Assembly (NCBI RefSeq): GCF_900637555.1
Contig: NZ_LR134378.1
Location: forward strand, 2,986,001 to 3,050,000
Source of the DNA: Lautropia mirabilis
GTDB lineage: Bacteria > Pseudomonadota > Gammaproteobacteria > Burkholderiales > Burkholderiaceae_E
Reading direction: 5' to 3'
DNA length: 64,000 nt
In this document: positions 38,361-47,789 of the stretch, one piece after another
Numbering within the stretch: position 1 is the first letter of the stretch
Layout of the letters: every line of letters begins with the position of its first letter
The notes under the pieces: model-generated
The model's input: only the letters and a program-made list of their open reading frames with translations
Told to the model about the DNA's origin: nothing
Databases searched by the model: none
Position numbers and translations under genes: made by a program

Positions 38361-39593
38361 ATGCAGTACTTCCCCCTCTTTGCCGACCTGAAAGGTCGTG
38401 CCGTGTTGCTGGTGGGTGCAGGCGAGGTGGCCACCCGCAAGGCCGATAGCCTGCTTCAGGCCGGCGCCGACATCCGCGTGGTGGCCCGCGAACTGGCGCC
38501 AGCCTTTCTGGACTGGCAGAACGAAGGGCGCATCCAGTGGCTGGCGCGCGAATTCCACCCCGAGCACCTGCAGGACGTCTTCCTGGTGGTCTCGGCCACC
38601 GGCGATGCCGAAGTGGACAGCCAGGTGTTCAAGGCCGCCCAGGCCCGCCACCTGCTGTGCAACACGGTGGACGATCCGCAGCGCTGCTCCTTCATCACCC
38701 CGGCCGTCATCGACCGCAGCCCCATCCAGGTGGCCATTTCCTCATCCGGCACGTCGCCCGTGCTGATCCGGCACTGGCGTCAACGCATCGAGGCCCTGCT
38801 GCCGCAGCACACCGGCACCCTGGCCAACATCGCTGGCCGCTGGCGCACCCGGGTGCAGGAGAAGCTGGGTACCGTGCGCGAACGACGCCACTTCTGGGAA
38901 ACCCTGTTTGCCAGCCGCTTCGACGCCCTGGTGGCCCAGGGAGACATTGCAGCGGCCGAGGCTGAGCTGGCCCGCCAGCTGGATGGCCAGGCCGCCCGAC
39001 AAGGCGAGGTCGTCGTGGTGCATGCCGACCCCGACGACCCGGGCCTTCTGACCCTGCACGCCCTGCGCGCCCTGCAGGCCGCCGACCTGGTGCTGTACGA
39101 GGCCCGCGTCTCCGAGCCGGTCCGTCAGCAGATCCGCAAGGATGCCGAACGCAGTTGCCTGGCCCCGGCACTGGCTCCCCATGACCAGTTCGATGGCACG
39201 GGCAGTCAGCATGTGGCCCGCGTTGCCACCCGCCTGCGCGACGAAGCCCGCCAGGGCAAGCGTGTGGTCTGGCTGCGCTGCGCCCCACAGACCCCCTCCG
39301 ATGATTCGACCTGTGCACAGATCCTGACCTCTGCCCATGTTCCGCTGCGAATCATTCCCGGTGTCCCTGTTTCCGGTCCCGATTCGCGGTCAGACGGATC
39401 CCGTCATCGGCAGCCTGCCCCGGCGGCCACCCTGCCGATCCCGGTGTCGCTCCAGGCCGTACCCACCGTCATGTCTCCCGTCCGACGGCTGCGCGTTGCC
39501 CCCCCACAACACCTGCACCGCCTCTACCGGCGCAAACATCGACACGACACCACCCTTCGTCATTTCCAAGCGTCACAAAACCGCAAGATTTAG
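38361..39593 (+). CDS. cysG: Siroheme synthase-like CysG with degenerate methyltransferase domain
   Basis: Residues 1-210 are a good precorrin-2 dehydrogenase/ferrochelatase domain: VLLVGAGEVATRKA at 15-28, LLCNTVDDPQRCSFITPAVIDRSP and SSSGTSPVLIRHWRQRIEALLP. From residue 215 the protein aligns by pattern with SUMT-type uroporphyrinogen III methyltransferases (DPGLLTLHALRALQAADLVLYE). The SAM loop GAGPGDP is replaced by HADPDDP at 221-227, and the domain stops making sense after IIPGV (330-335). The last 70 residues are Arg/Pro/His-rich. The total of 410 residues is below the usual 460. Methylation is therefore probably done by another enzyme. Confidence 0.82.
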   Translation: MQYFPLFADLKGRAVLLVGAGEVATRKADSLLQAGADIRVVARELAPAFLDWQNEGRIQWLAREFHPEHLQDVFLVVSATGDAEVDSQVFKAAQARHLLCNTVDDPQRCSFITPAVIDRSPIQVAISSSGTSPVLIRHWRQRIEALLPQHTGTLANIAGRWRTRVQEKLGTVRERRHFWETLFASRFDALVAQGDIAAAEAELARQLDGQAARQGEVVVVHADPDDPGLLTLHALRALQAADLVLYEARVSEPVRQQIRKDAERSCLAPALAPHDQFDGTGSQHVARVATRLRDEARQGKRVVWLRCAPQTPSDDSTCAQILTSAHVPLRIIPGVPVSGPDSRSDGSRHRQPAPAATLPIPVSLQAVPTVMSPVRRLRVAPPQHLHRLYRRKHRHDTTLRHFQASQNRKI

Positions 39594-39604
39594 TAACGGC
39601 TTCC

Positions 39605-39610
39605 TATAAT
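39605..39610 (+). promoter_or_regulatory. -10 element for the GMC oxidoreductase gene
   Basis: A perfect TATAAT lies 33 bases ahead of the ATG at 39644, just past the end of cysG. The -35 position (39582-39587) reads CGCAAG, a poor match. Confidence 0.5.
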
Positions 39611-39643
39611 GGTCGCTTCCCCGACGGCCATGGAAAGCCCACG

Positions 39644-41338
39644 ATGCTTGTCTCCCCACACTCCATCCCTGATCAGCAGACGTTGAACACCGACGTCTGC
39701 ATCATCGGGGCCGGCCCTGCCGGCCTTGCTGCTGCCCAGGAACTGCTGGACAGTGGCCTCGATGTCATCCTGCTGGAATCCGGCGGCGAAGAACCTGACG
39801 CAGCCACCCAGCAACTGGCGGCCGGCGTCTCCGAAGACACGCCCGACCTCTACCCCGACATCGTCTGGTCGCATGACCGGCGCTTCGGCGGCACCTCGGT
39901 GCAATGGGACGTGCAGGTCCATGGCACGAAGAACTGCCACCTGGCCACCTTCGATCCCATCGACTTCAAGAAGCGCGACTGGATGCCTCACAGTGGCTGG
40001 CCCATCGATTACGACACGATGCACCCGTACTATCTGCGGGCGCTCAAGCTGTGGGAAACCGGCATCGACTCGCTGGAGATGGCTCCGTGGGTCTCCGACG
40101 AACGCAAGCTGCTGGACTTCAAGGACAACACCCTGGAGACCAAGCTGTACATGACCGGCTCGCAGGCCGCGCTCACCGAAGGCATCGGCGGCCGGATCAA
40201 GCAGAGCCAGAACATGCGGCTCATCATGAAGGCCAACGCGGTCGAGCTGGACACCAATGAGGATGCCAGCACCGTCACCGGCGTGAAGGTGGCCTGCCTG
40301 GACGGGCGCCGCTTCACCATTGCGGCCAAGCAGGTGATCCTCGCCCAGGGTGGCTTCCAGGTGCCCCGCCTGCTGCTGGCCTCCGATCGTGTGGCCAAAA
40401 ATGGTCTGGGCAACGACAACGGGCTGGTCGGCCGCTTCCTGATGGACCGCCAGATCGTCAAGACCGGTACGCTGTTCCCCAACCAGCCCATCTCGGCCTT
40501 CGGTCTCTATGACCTGCAGCACCGCGGCCTCTCGCACGTGCTGGGCAAGCTGGCCATCCCGCAGAAGACGCTGGAAGAGCGCCACCTGATGAACACCTCC
40601 ATCGGGCTCAACGCGCAGCCGGCGTTCTCGCGCGTGAGGCTCGCACAGCGCCTGTTCGGCCGCGGCACCACCTTCCGTTCGCCGGCCTACTATTCGCTGC
40701 GCAAGATCGTGCGCGACCTGCGTGCCCGCCAGATGCCCGAGCGCCCGCTGCACCACCTGCTGAAGGTGCTGGGCGGCATCGACGACCTGGTGTTCATCAA
40801 GGTGGCCCGCGCGCCCTGGCTGCAGATCCCGTACAACCGCGACAGCGGCGGCTGGTACGAGGCACCGCACCGAGACCAGTTCTTCAAGGTCATCGATCTA
40901 TACCAGATCGCCGAGCAGTCGCCCGATCCGGACAACCGCATCACCCTCAGCGACGAGCGCGACGCCACCGGCATGCGCAAGCCGAAGGTGGAATTCCGCT
41001 GGCGCGACTTCGACATCCGCAGTGCCCTGGGCACGCAGGACATCGTGCAGAAGGCCTTCGAGCAGTCCGGCATCGGCCGGCTGCGTGTCGAGCGCCGTGA
41101 TGGCCTGCCCCTGGTCACCCAGATGACGGCCCACCACCCCGCCGGCACGGCCCGCATGGCCGATGATCCGAAGCAGGGCGTGGTCGACCGTAACTGCCGC
41201 GTGCATGGTGTCTCCAACCTGTACGTGGCCAGCAGCGCCGTCTTCACCACCGGCGGCTGCGCGCCCCCGACGCTGACCATCGTCGCCATGGCCGTGCGCG
41301 TGGTCGACGCCGTCAAGCAGCAGCTGGGCAAGGGCTGA
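39644..41338 (+). CDS. GMC family FAD-dependent oxidoreductase
   Basis: This 564-residue flavoprotein belongs to the glucose-methanol-choline family, possibly the branch with membrane-associated sugar or alcohol dehydrogenases. The FAD loop IIGAGPAGLAAAQELL is at about 20-35 and the acidic residue LLESGGEEPD follows. The GMC C-terminal catalytic region has HHPAGTARMADDPKQGVVD, with the expected His, and VFTTGGCAPPTLTIVAMAVRV. A good terminator follows at 41359. No cytochrome or gamma subunit is adjacent. The substrate cannot be inferred; sequence quality and length suggest a functional enzyme. Confidence 0.87.
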   Translation: MLVSPHSIPDQQTLNTDVCIIGAGPAGLAAAQELLDSGLDVILLESGGEEPDAATQQLAAGVSEDTPDLYPDIVWSHDRRFGGTSVQWDVQVHGTKNCHLATFDPIDFKKRDWMPHSGWPIDYDTMHPYYLRALKLWETGIDSLEMAPWVSDERKLLDFKDNTLETKLYMTGSQAALTEGIGGRIKQSQNMRLIMKANAVELDTNEDASTVTGVKVACLDGRRFTIAAKQVILAQGGFQVPRLLLASDRVAKNGLGNDNGLVGRFLMDRQIVKTGTLFPNQPISAFGLYDLQHRGLSHVLGKLAIPQKTLEERHLMNTSIGLNAQPAFSRVRLAQRLFGRGTTFRSPAYYSLRKIVRDLRARQMPERPLHHLLKVLGGIDDLVFIKVARAPWLQIPYNRDSGGWYEAPHRDQFFKVIDLYQIAEQSPDPDNRITLSDERDATGMRKPKVEFRWRDFDIRSALGTQDIVQKAFEQSGIGRLRVERRDGLPLVTQMTAHHPAGTARMADDPKQGVVDRNCRVHGVSNLYVASSAVFTTGGCAPPTLTIVAMAVRVVDAVKQQLGKG

Positions 41339-41358
41339 TCCCCTCCTCAGCCTGCACG

Positions 41359-41382
41359 AAGGCCGCCATTCGGCGGCCTTTT
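41359..41382 (+). terminator. Intrinsic terminator after the GMC oxidoreductase
   Basis: A 9-base stem (AAGGCCGCC with GGCGGCCTT) closes a 4-base loop and is followed by a T-run. It isolates the GMC gene from the TonB receptor downstream. Confidence 0.9.
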
Positions 41383-41477
41383 CATTTATCCGTTCGTATC
41401 GTGGACATGACGGATGTTGCGAAGCATATCGATTACCATACCGCTGTTGCATTTCCAGCACATACCTTTCATAACTC

Positions 41478-43634
41478 ATGATCTCCACCTGCCCCCACAC
41501 CCTGCGCCGGCTGCCGCTGATGCTGGCCCTGGCCCTTGCTGCCCCCCTGGCCCATGCCCAGGAAGTCATCGTTGCCGCCGAAAGCGCTGAAAGCGCCCCC
41601 TCCGGCAAGGACGACGCCACACTGCAGGCCGTGCATGTCACCGCCGTGCGCTCCGAAGGCTTCAAGCCCGTCACCGTCAAGGCCGGCACCTTCCGCGGCG
41701 CTGACGTGATGGACGTGCCCTCCACCATCAACGTCGTCACCAGCAAGGTGCTGGAAGCACAGGCTGCCGAAGGCCTTTACGACGCCGTGCGCAACACGGC
41801 CGGTGTCACCCGCCAGCAGAACGGCGGCGACACCTGGGACCAGCTGGTCATTCGCGGCGTGGAAGTGCAGAACCGCACCAACTACCGCCTCAACGGTTCC
41901 ATGCCCATCATGAACTTCTCGCAGGTGCCCATGGAGAACAAGGCCCGTGTGGAAGTGCTGAAAGGCGCCTCGGCCCTGTACTACGGCTTCACCGCACCGT
42001 CGGGCATCGTGAACTACGTCACCAAGCGTGCCGGCCTTCACCCCGTCACCAGCGTGGGGCTGCGCTTCGACACCAACGGCACCCTCCTGGCGCATGCCGA
42101 CGTGGGGCGCCGCTTCGGCGATGAAGACCAGTACGCGCTGCGCCTGAACGTGGCCGGCGGCCAGCTGGGCAACTACCTGGATGGCGTGGACGAAGGCAAC
42201 CGCAGCTTCGCCTCGGCCGCCTTCGACTGGCGTGTGACCAGCCGCCTGGTGCTGGCACTGGATCTGGAATACGACCGCCGCCGCACCGTCGAGCAGGCAG
42301 GGGTGGCCCTGCCCGCCGCCGTCAACGGCACCATCACCCTGCCCCGCGCTGTCGATCCGAAGAAACTCGTGGGCCCGGACTGGGCCACCTTCCGTGCCGA
42401 GACCACCAACATCCAGGCACGGGCCGACTACTCGCTGTCGGACAACTGGGCGCTGACCGTTGAAGCCGGCCGCTCCAAGGTGGACCGTGACCGCACGCTG
42501 CCCATCTTCCAGTTCACCAACGCGGCCGCCGTGGCCACGGGGGCCGGCCGCATCCGCGGCAACATGCAGAACAACGTCAACACGTCCGATCTGCTGCGTG
42601 GCGAGCTTGCCGGAACCTTCGACACCGCCGGCGTCACGCACAACCTGACGGCTGGCGTGGCCCGTGCCGAGAAGAAGCAGGACCCGGTCTACCAGCGCAA
42701 CTACACGGTGGCCAGCCAGAACCTGTACAACCCGGTGGCCATCACCAACTACACGCTCGGTACCCGGCCAGCCAATCCCACCTCGCCGCTGCTGGAAACC
42801 TCCGACCTGGGGGTTTACGCCATCGACCGCGTGGACCTGAACCCGCAGTGGCAGGTCATCGGCGGCCTGCGCTACAGCAAGTACAAGAGCGACCAGGGCA
42901 CCAACCACTATGACGCCACCAAGACCACGCCCATGGCCTCGGTGGTCTACAAGCCCGATGACACCCTGTCCTTCTACGGCTCGTATGGCAAGGCCCTGGA
43001 AGAAGGCGAGGCCGCACCGGCCGGCACGGCCAACCAGAACGAACGGCTGCGCCCGGGCGTGAGCGACCAGTACGAGATCGGCGCACGCTGGCAGATCCCC
43101 AACGGCACGCTGCTGTCGGCCGCCGTCTTCGACATCAACCGCCCCGGCTACTACACCAACGCCAACAACGTCTACACGGCCGATGGCGAACAGCGCTACC
43201 GCGGTCTGGAACTGTCGGCCCAGGGCACGCTCACCCGTCAGCTGTCCTGGCAGTCGTCGGCACTGTGGCTGGATCCGAAGTTCCGCAAGATCAACGACAC
43301 CTACAACGGCAAGCGCCCCGAGAACGCCGCCAGGTACACCGGCAGCCTGTTCCTGTCGTATGCGCTGGATGACTTTGCCCCGGGTCTGTCCGTCAACGGC
43401 GGCGCCTATTACACGGGCCGTCGGCCGGTCAACGACCTGAACCAGGCCTGGCTGGGTGGTGTCACGCTCTACAGCGCTGGCGTCCAGTACCAGCACCACC
43501 TGTTCGGCAAGCAGACCACCTGGCAGCTCAACGTCGACAATCTGGCCGACAAGCGGTACTGGGCCGGTGGCGGCAACCGCCTGGCCGCCGGTTCACCCCG
43601 CGTCATCAAGCTGGGCGTGAAGGTGGACCTGTAA
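41478..43634 (+). CDS. TonB-dependent siderophore receptor
   Basis: This 718-residue receptor has a signal peptide (LPLMLALALAAPLAHAQ, about residues 12-28) and a siderophore-type plug (VHVTAVRSEGFKPVTVKAGTF, MDVPSTINVVTSKVLEAQ, QLVIRGVEVQNRTNYRLNG, VEVLKGASALYYGF). The C-terminal barrel contains YEIGARWQIPNGTLLSAAVFDI and ends in KLGVKVDL. The TVKAGTF-DVPSTINVV pattern is typical of FhuA/FpvA-type receptors for ferric siderophores. No strong ribosome binding site or convincing Fur box is visible upstream. It may share a transcript with crcB, 9 bases downstream. Confidence 0.9.
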   Translation: MISTCPHTLRRLPLMLALALAAPLAHAQEVIVAAESAESAPSGKDDATLQAVHVTAVRSEGFKPVTVKAGTFRGADVMDVPSTINVVTSKVLEAQAAEGLYDAVRNTAGVTRQQNGGDTWDQLVIRGVEVQNRTNYRLNGSMPIMNFSQVPMENKARVEVLKGASALYYGFTAPSGIVNYVTKRAGLHPVTSVGLRFDTNGTLLAHADVGRRFGDEDQYALRLNVAGGQLGNYLDGVDEGNRSFASAAFDWRVTSRLVLALDLEYDRRRTVEQAGVALPAAVNGTITLPRAVDPKKLVGPDWATFRAETTNIQARADYSLSDNWALTVEAGRSKVDRDRTLPIFQFTNAAAVATGAGRIRGNMQNNVNTSDLLRGELAGTFDTAGVTHNLTAGVARAEKKQDPVYQRNYTVASQNLYNPVAITNYTLGTRPANPTSPLLETSDLGVYAIDRVDLNPQWQVIGGLRYSKYKSDQGTNHYDATKTTPMASVVYKPDDTLSFYGSYGKALEEGEAAPAGTANQNERLRPGVSDQYEIGARWQIPNGTLLSAAVFDINRPGYYTNANNVYTADGEQRYRGLELSAQGTLTRQLSWQSSALWLDPKFRKINDTYNGKRPENAARYTGSLFLSYALDDFAPGLSVNGGAYYTGRRPVNDLNQAWLGGVTLYSAGVQYQHHLFGKQTTWQLNVDNLADKRYWAGGGNRLAAGSPRVIKLGVKVDL

Positions 43635-43643
43635 AATGGCGGG

Positions 43644-44027
43644 ATGATCAAGCAACTGCTTGCCATCTCGGCCGGAGCCAGCGCCGGCGCCTGCCTGCGC
43701 TGGCTGCTGGGTCAGGGACTCAACGCCCTGTTTCCCGCCATCCCGCCCGGCACGCTGGTCGCCAACCTGCTGGGTGGCTATCTCATCGGCGTGGCGCTGG
43801 GCTTCTTTGGCCAGCACGTGGGCCTGGCCCCGGAATGGAAGCTGCTGATCATCACCGGCTTCCTGGGCGGGCTCACCACCTTCTCCACCTTCTCGGCCGA
43901 GGTCACCGCTCACCTGCAGGACGGGCGCCTGGCCTGGGCCGTGGGCGCCGTCGGCATCCACGTCATCGGCTCGCTGGCCATGACGATGCTGGGGCTGGCG
44001 ACCATGGGGGCCTGGGCCCGGGGGTGA
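43644..44027 (+). CDS. crcB: Fluoride ion exporter CrcB/Fluc
   Basis: CrcB is a small dual-topology fluoride channel that protects against fluoride. The 127-residue protein has four membrane segments and the conserved [23 protein letters not shown] and [15 protein letters not shown] motifs. It begins 9 bases after the TonB receptor stop and has only a weak GGCGGG ribosome binding site, so it may be read from the receptor transcript. No fluoride riboswitch is visible upstream. Confidence 0.93.
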   Translation: MIKQLLAISAGASAGACLRWLLGQGLNALFPAIPPGTLVANLLGGYLIGVALGFFGQHVGLAPEWKLLIITGFLGGLTTFSTFSAEVTAHLQDGRLAWAVGAVGIHVIGSLAMTMLGLATMGAWARG

Positions 44028-44085
44028 GCACGCTGCTCTCACGGAACCGGCGGCGGTCAACCGGCGGGAACCATCCTGCCAGGAG

Positions 44086-44110
44086 GGCTGGCCACGCAAG
44101 GTGGCCAGCC
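44086..44110. terminator. Perfect hairpin between convergent genes
   Basis: GGCTGGCCAC and GTGGCCAGCC form a perfect 10-base stem with a 5-base loop in the 150-base gap between crcB and the convergent TonB receptor. There is no T-run, so it may act with other factors or protect 3' ends. Confidence 0.5.
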
Positions 44111-44178
44111 AGGCGAATCAGCATTCCTATACGGGCCTCACGCCATCCAGACCATTCCAGGTCGGTGCGTGCCAGACT

Positions 44179-46341
44179 TCAGAACGTCACCTTCACCCCC
44201 ACTCCATACATCCGGGGTTCCAGCACGTCGGACACGATGACAATGCCACCGGCACTGCGGTCATCGAATTTCCAGGTGGGCTTGCGGGTGTCGAACAGGT
44301 TGTCCACATAGGCGTAGAACTGCCACGTCCGGTCCATCTGGTACGAGAGACGCGCATTGGCCACGGTGTAGGCCTGCACGTCATAGCCCGGCAGGTTGTT
44401 GTCGCTGGAGTGATAGCCGTCGGTGCGGTGCACATTGGCATTCAGCGCCAGCTGATCAGTGATGTTCCAGTTCACGTCCAGACCCGCCATGTACCGCGGT
44501 GAACGGCCAAACTCATTGCCCTCGAAGGACACGCCATCCGGATCGGAGAAGCGGTGAATCTTCGTGCGCAGCAGGCCGGCGCTGGCACGGATGTCAAGGC
44601 TGTCCAGCGCCTTGTAGTCCGCCGACACCTCCAGACCATAGGAGCGCGATTCATCGGCATTGCGCACCACGTTGCCCATCAGCCTGCCGTTCACGTAGTC
44701 GGGCACATCGACCTGCGAATCCTTGCGGTCATCCCAGAACAGGTTGGCGTTCACCACCAGCCGGTCGCCCAGCGTGTCGATGCGGGTGAAGAGCTCATAG
44801 TTCCACATCGTTTCCGGGTTGAACTTGTAGAACGAGCCGTTGGCCGTTCGCAACCCCGCACCACCAGGGTTGTAGCCACGGCTCACCAGCGCTCCCACCG
44901 TCCAGTCAGGTGACACGTCATAGGCCAGGGAGACCTTGGGCAGCAGCTTGTGATAGGTCTCGTCGAAGGCCAATGGCATGCGCGCAACGCTGGAGGTCCC
45001 GTTGCGCTTGACGCTGTCGTGCTGATAGCGCAGGCCGCCGGTCAACGACCATTGCGGCGCAAGGCGCCAGCTCAACTCGGTGAAAACCCCCAGACTGTCC
45101 TTCTTGTCGTGGAAGGACGACGTGCCACGCAGGTACAGCAGGTCATCGGCATCCACGTTGTTGTAGTAGACGCCCGCCATGCCACTGAGGCTGTTGTCGG
45201 GCGCCTTGAAGCTGGCACGCAACTCCTCTGAGAAATCACGCGAATCCATGTGGGCACCGCCGTTGCTCATCGGAACGGATACCCGTTCGGTGTTTCTGCG
45301 GCTGTACTGCAACTGGTTGTCCAGCCGAACCCCGCTGCCCAGGTCATAGGCCAGATCATGCACCCCTGTCCACCCATGGGTGTTGAAAGTGGGCATGGTC
45401 GGCGTGGCATTGTTCAACTGGTCATGAGGATCATTGGCCGCCTCGGACGTGGGCAGGTTGCCGCGCAGATAGGAAAGCGTCAGTTTCGATTCCAGGCCCG
45501 GCAGCGCACCGGGCGTCCACAGCAACTTGATGCGGCCGTTGATGTTCTCGGGGCTGGTATCGGTATTCCCCTTGGAATAGGTGGGATTGACGTAATTGAT
45601 GTAGGTGTCGCGGCTGCTGTAGTCCAGCGCAATGCGTGCTGCCAGTTCCTCGTCCACCAGCGGCCGCGACAGCATCACCGAGGCACGTCGGGCCTTGCGA
45701 CTGCCCAGCTGCAGCTGCGCCGCACCTTCCGGCTTGAAGGTGGGATCCTTGGTGTTGACAATGACCGAACCGGCAATGCTGTTGGCACCCAGCGCCGCCG
45801 TCTGCGGACCGCGATAGACCTCGACGGAATCCACATCCCAGATGGACGTGGTGCCATAGGCGGTTTCCCAGAAGTTCAGGTTGTGGCCGTCGACATTGAC
45901 ACGGGCCCGTGGCACCGTACCTCCAAAGAAGGCGCCTGCGCCGGAACTGGCCCCCTGGCCATCGACGCCCCGGATGACGGGCGCACTGCCAGGCCCGGTA
46001 TACAGCACGTTGGGGATGTTGCGCGTCACATCACGCACCGCGGCCGCCTCGGGCTGCTCCTGCAGGTGACGGTTGCCGATGACGGCCACCGAACTGGCGG
46101 TTTCCTTGACCGTGCGGCGCACCTTCTCGCCGGTGACGACCACACTGTCCAGCGTGGTGACTTCGCGGATATCGGCCCGCAGGCCCTGGGCCTGTGCAAA
46201 TGCTGCCGGGGCGGGAAGAACGGCAGCAAGGGCCAGAGCGGTGGCCGTCAGTCTGCCCGGAGCCCCCCTCCTGCATGAGAAGCAGCCTTCTCTTTGCTGC
46301 TTCCCCTTCGACAAGGACTGTCTGCGCTCGGTATTCGGCAT
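44179..46341 (-). CDS. TonB-dependent receptor, divergent from the DHB biosynthesis genes
   Basis: This 720-residue TonB receptor has a basic N-terminus and a signal peptide (TATALALAAVLPAPAAFAQ, about residues 32-50). The plug contains TLDSVVVTGEKVRRTVKETASSVAVIG, NVLYTGPGSAPVIRGVDGQG, RARVNVDGHNLNFWE and SVEVYRGPQTAALGANSIAGSVIV, and the barrel ends MYGVGVKVTF. The plug style resembles xenosiderophore or catecholate receptors. AGGAG precedes the ATG. It is transcribed away from isochorismate synthase, and a Fur-like palindrome lies between them, so uptake of ferric 2,3-dihydroxybenzoate or a related catechol is likely but inferred. Confidence 0.89.
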   Translation of the reverse strand: MPNTERRQSLSKGKQQREGCFSCRRGAPGRLTATALALAAVLPAPAAFAQAQGLRADIREVTTLDSVVVTGEKVRRTVKETASSVAVIGNRHLQEQPEAAAVRDVTRNIPNVLYTGPGSAPVIRGVDGQGASSGAGAFFGGTVPRARVNVDGHNLNFWETAYGTTSIWDVDSVEVYRGPQTAALGANSIAGSVIVNTKDPTFKPEGAAQLQLGSRKARRASVMLSRPLVDEELAARIALDYSSRDTYINYVNPTYSKGNTDTSPENINGRIKLLWTPGALPGLESKLTLSYLRGNLPTSEAANDPHDQLNNATPTMPTFNTHGWTGVHDLAYDLGSGVRLDNQLQYSRRNTERVSVPMSNGGAHMDSRDFSEELRASFKAPDNSLSGMAGVYYNNVDADDLLYLRGTSSFHDKKDSLGVFTELSWRLAPQWSLTGGLRYQHDSVKRNGTSSVARMPLAFDETYHKLLPKVSLAYDVSPDWTVGALVSRGYNPGGAGLRTANGSFYKFNPETMWNYELFTRIDTLGDRLVVNANLFWDDRKDSQVDVPDYVNGRLMGNVVRNADESRSYGLEVSADYKALDSLDIRASAGLLRTKIHRFSDPDGVSFEGNEFGRSPRYMAGLDVNWNITDQLALNANVHRTDGYHSSDNNLPGYDVQAYTVANARLSYQMDRTWQFYAYVDNLFDTRKPTWKFDDRSAGGIVIVSDVLEPRMYGVGVKVTF

Positions 46342-46432
46342 CTCGTATTCCTCCCTCCGTCTGGCATGGGCGGCCGCGCCCCGGGGCTCCCAGGACTCCT
46401 TTGAACGGGCCCTCGCGGATGTGGCCTTTCAA

Positions 46433-46451
46433 GCTATTATTCAAGAATAGC
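46433..46451. promoter_or_regulatory. Fur-like palindrome in a divergent promoter region
   Basis: The 19-base sequence GCTATTATTCAAGAATAGC is a near-perfect palindrome (mismatched at one symmetric pair plus the centre). It has the length and symmetry of a Fur box and matches the classical consensus at 10 of 19 bases by my count. It lies 35 bases before isochorismate synthase and 92 bases before the TonB receptor start. Confidence 0.5.
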
Positions 46452-46485
46452 AAACAATTCCCACTATCAAGTCATCCTTCATTCC

Positions 46486-47673
46486 ATGACTACCTCGACG
46501 TCGAGCACGCAGGCCATGCCGGTCCGTGCGGAGTTCATCTTTTCCAGCGGCAGCCGCGAGCTGCATGCCCACGGCGTCCGCGAGACCATCACGGTGCCTG
46601 CCGTCAACGGGGATGCAGCCGACAGCCCACTGCAGCAGCAGGTAAGGGCCGCCTTCGATCGTGCCCGGAAGGCAGGGATGGAAAACCCGGTCGTCGTCGG
46701 GGCCATTCCCTTCGACGTGAACCAGCCCAGCCAGCTGTACGTACCAGAGACCGCGGCCTGGCAAGAGGCCGACCCATCCACCCATGCGCAGGCCATGCCC
46801 ATGCCCGCCCTGCGTTCCATGGATACGGTGCCGGATCAGCACGGCTTTCAGCAGGGGGTAGCCAACGCCATCGCTGCATTTCCCGCCGAAGGCATCCACA
46901 AGGTGGTGCTCTCCATCACCAGCCGCCTTCACTTCACCGAGGCGGTACCTGTGGCGGCGCTGCGCACCAATCTGCGCCGGCTCAATCCGTCGGGTTATCT
47001 GTTTCAGGTCCCGCTGCCCGGCAACATCCACCTGGTAGGCGTCAGCCCCGAGCTGCTGATCGAGAAGCACGGTGCCACGGTCCAGTCCAACCCGCTGGCG
47101 GGCTCCGCCCGTCGCCAGGCCGACCCCGCCGAAGACCAGGCCACGGCCGAGAGGCTCGCGGCCTCAGGCAAGGACCATCACGAGCACCAGTTCGTGACCG
47201 CAGACATCCAGGCTCGGCTGGCGCCGCTGTGTACAGCACTGGACGTGCCCGCCCGCCCCTCCCTCATCAACACGGCGGCCCTGTGGCATCTTTCCACCCG
47301 CATTCGTGGTGAGCTGCAGGATCCGCAGACCAATGCGCTGCAGCTGGCCTGCTGCATCCACCCCACCCCCGCGGTCTGCGGCACACCGCGTGATGCCGCG
47401 CATGCACTGATCCGGCGCATCGAGCCCTATGACCGCGGCCTGTTCACCGGCATCGTGGGCTGGATGGATGCGCAAGGCAACGGTGAATGGGTGGTGACGA
47501 TCCGCTGCGGCGTGCTGCATGACAAGTGGCTGCAGATCTATGCCGGCGCCGGCATCGTTGATGCGTCCGATCCGCAGTCCGAATGGAACGAGGTCCAGAC
47601 CAAGCAGGGCACCATGTTGCGTGCCTGCGGACTGGGTGAAGAACAGGCCGCCCCCATCCCGACCGCAGCCTGA
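46486..47673 (+). CDS. entC: Isochorismate synthase (siderophore type)
   Basis: EntC/DhbC converts chorismate to isochorismate, the first committed step to 2,3-dihydroxybenzoate. The 395-residue protein has the chorismate-binding fold with [24 protein letters not shown], the DHHEHQFV block carrying active-site acids, the [10 protein letters not shown] loop and [14 protein letters not shown]. The first 90 residues are less conserved. It has no clear ribosome binding site. It heads entC-entB-entA on the plus strand, just after a Fur-like palindrome. Confidence 0.93.
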   Translation: MTTSTSSTQAMPVRAEFIFSSGSRELHAHGVRETITVPAVNGDAADSPLQQQVRAAFDRARKAGMENPVVVGAIPFDVNQPSQLYVPETAAWQEADPSTHAQAMPMPALRSMDTVPDQHGFQQGVANAIAAFPAEGIHKVVLSITSRLHFTEAVPVAALRTNLRRLNPSGYLFQVPLPGNIHLVGVSPELLIEKHGATVQSNPLAGSARRQADPAEDQATAERLAASGKDHHEHQFVTADIQARLAPLCTALDVPARPSLINTAALWHLSTRIRGELQDPQTNALQLACCIHPTPAVCGTPRDAAHALIRRIEPYDRGLFTGIVGWMDAQGNGEWVVTIRCGVLHDKWLQIYAGAGIVDASDPQSEWNEVQTKQGTMLRACGLGEEQAAPIPTAA

Positions 47674-47789
47674 CAGCACGTCCTGGGGTCAGCTTGCCAG
47701 CTTCGGCTGGCACTGCCACACCCACTCCATGTCCCATCCCGGTCAGCCCCCTTTCAACATCCCTTTTCTTGCTTTCCCGGCATTTCATC

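Noticed and set aside
41383-41477. Fur box upstream of the siderophore receptor at 41478
   Set aside because: The AT-rich stretch around 41430-41450 lacks the symmetry and spacing of a Fur site; I could not align it to the consensus.
43600-43643. Fluoride riboswitch ahead of crcB
   Set aside because: The gene starts 9 bases after the preceding stop, leaving no room, and no fluoride aptamer pattern is visible in the coding end of the receptor gene.
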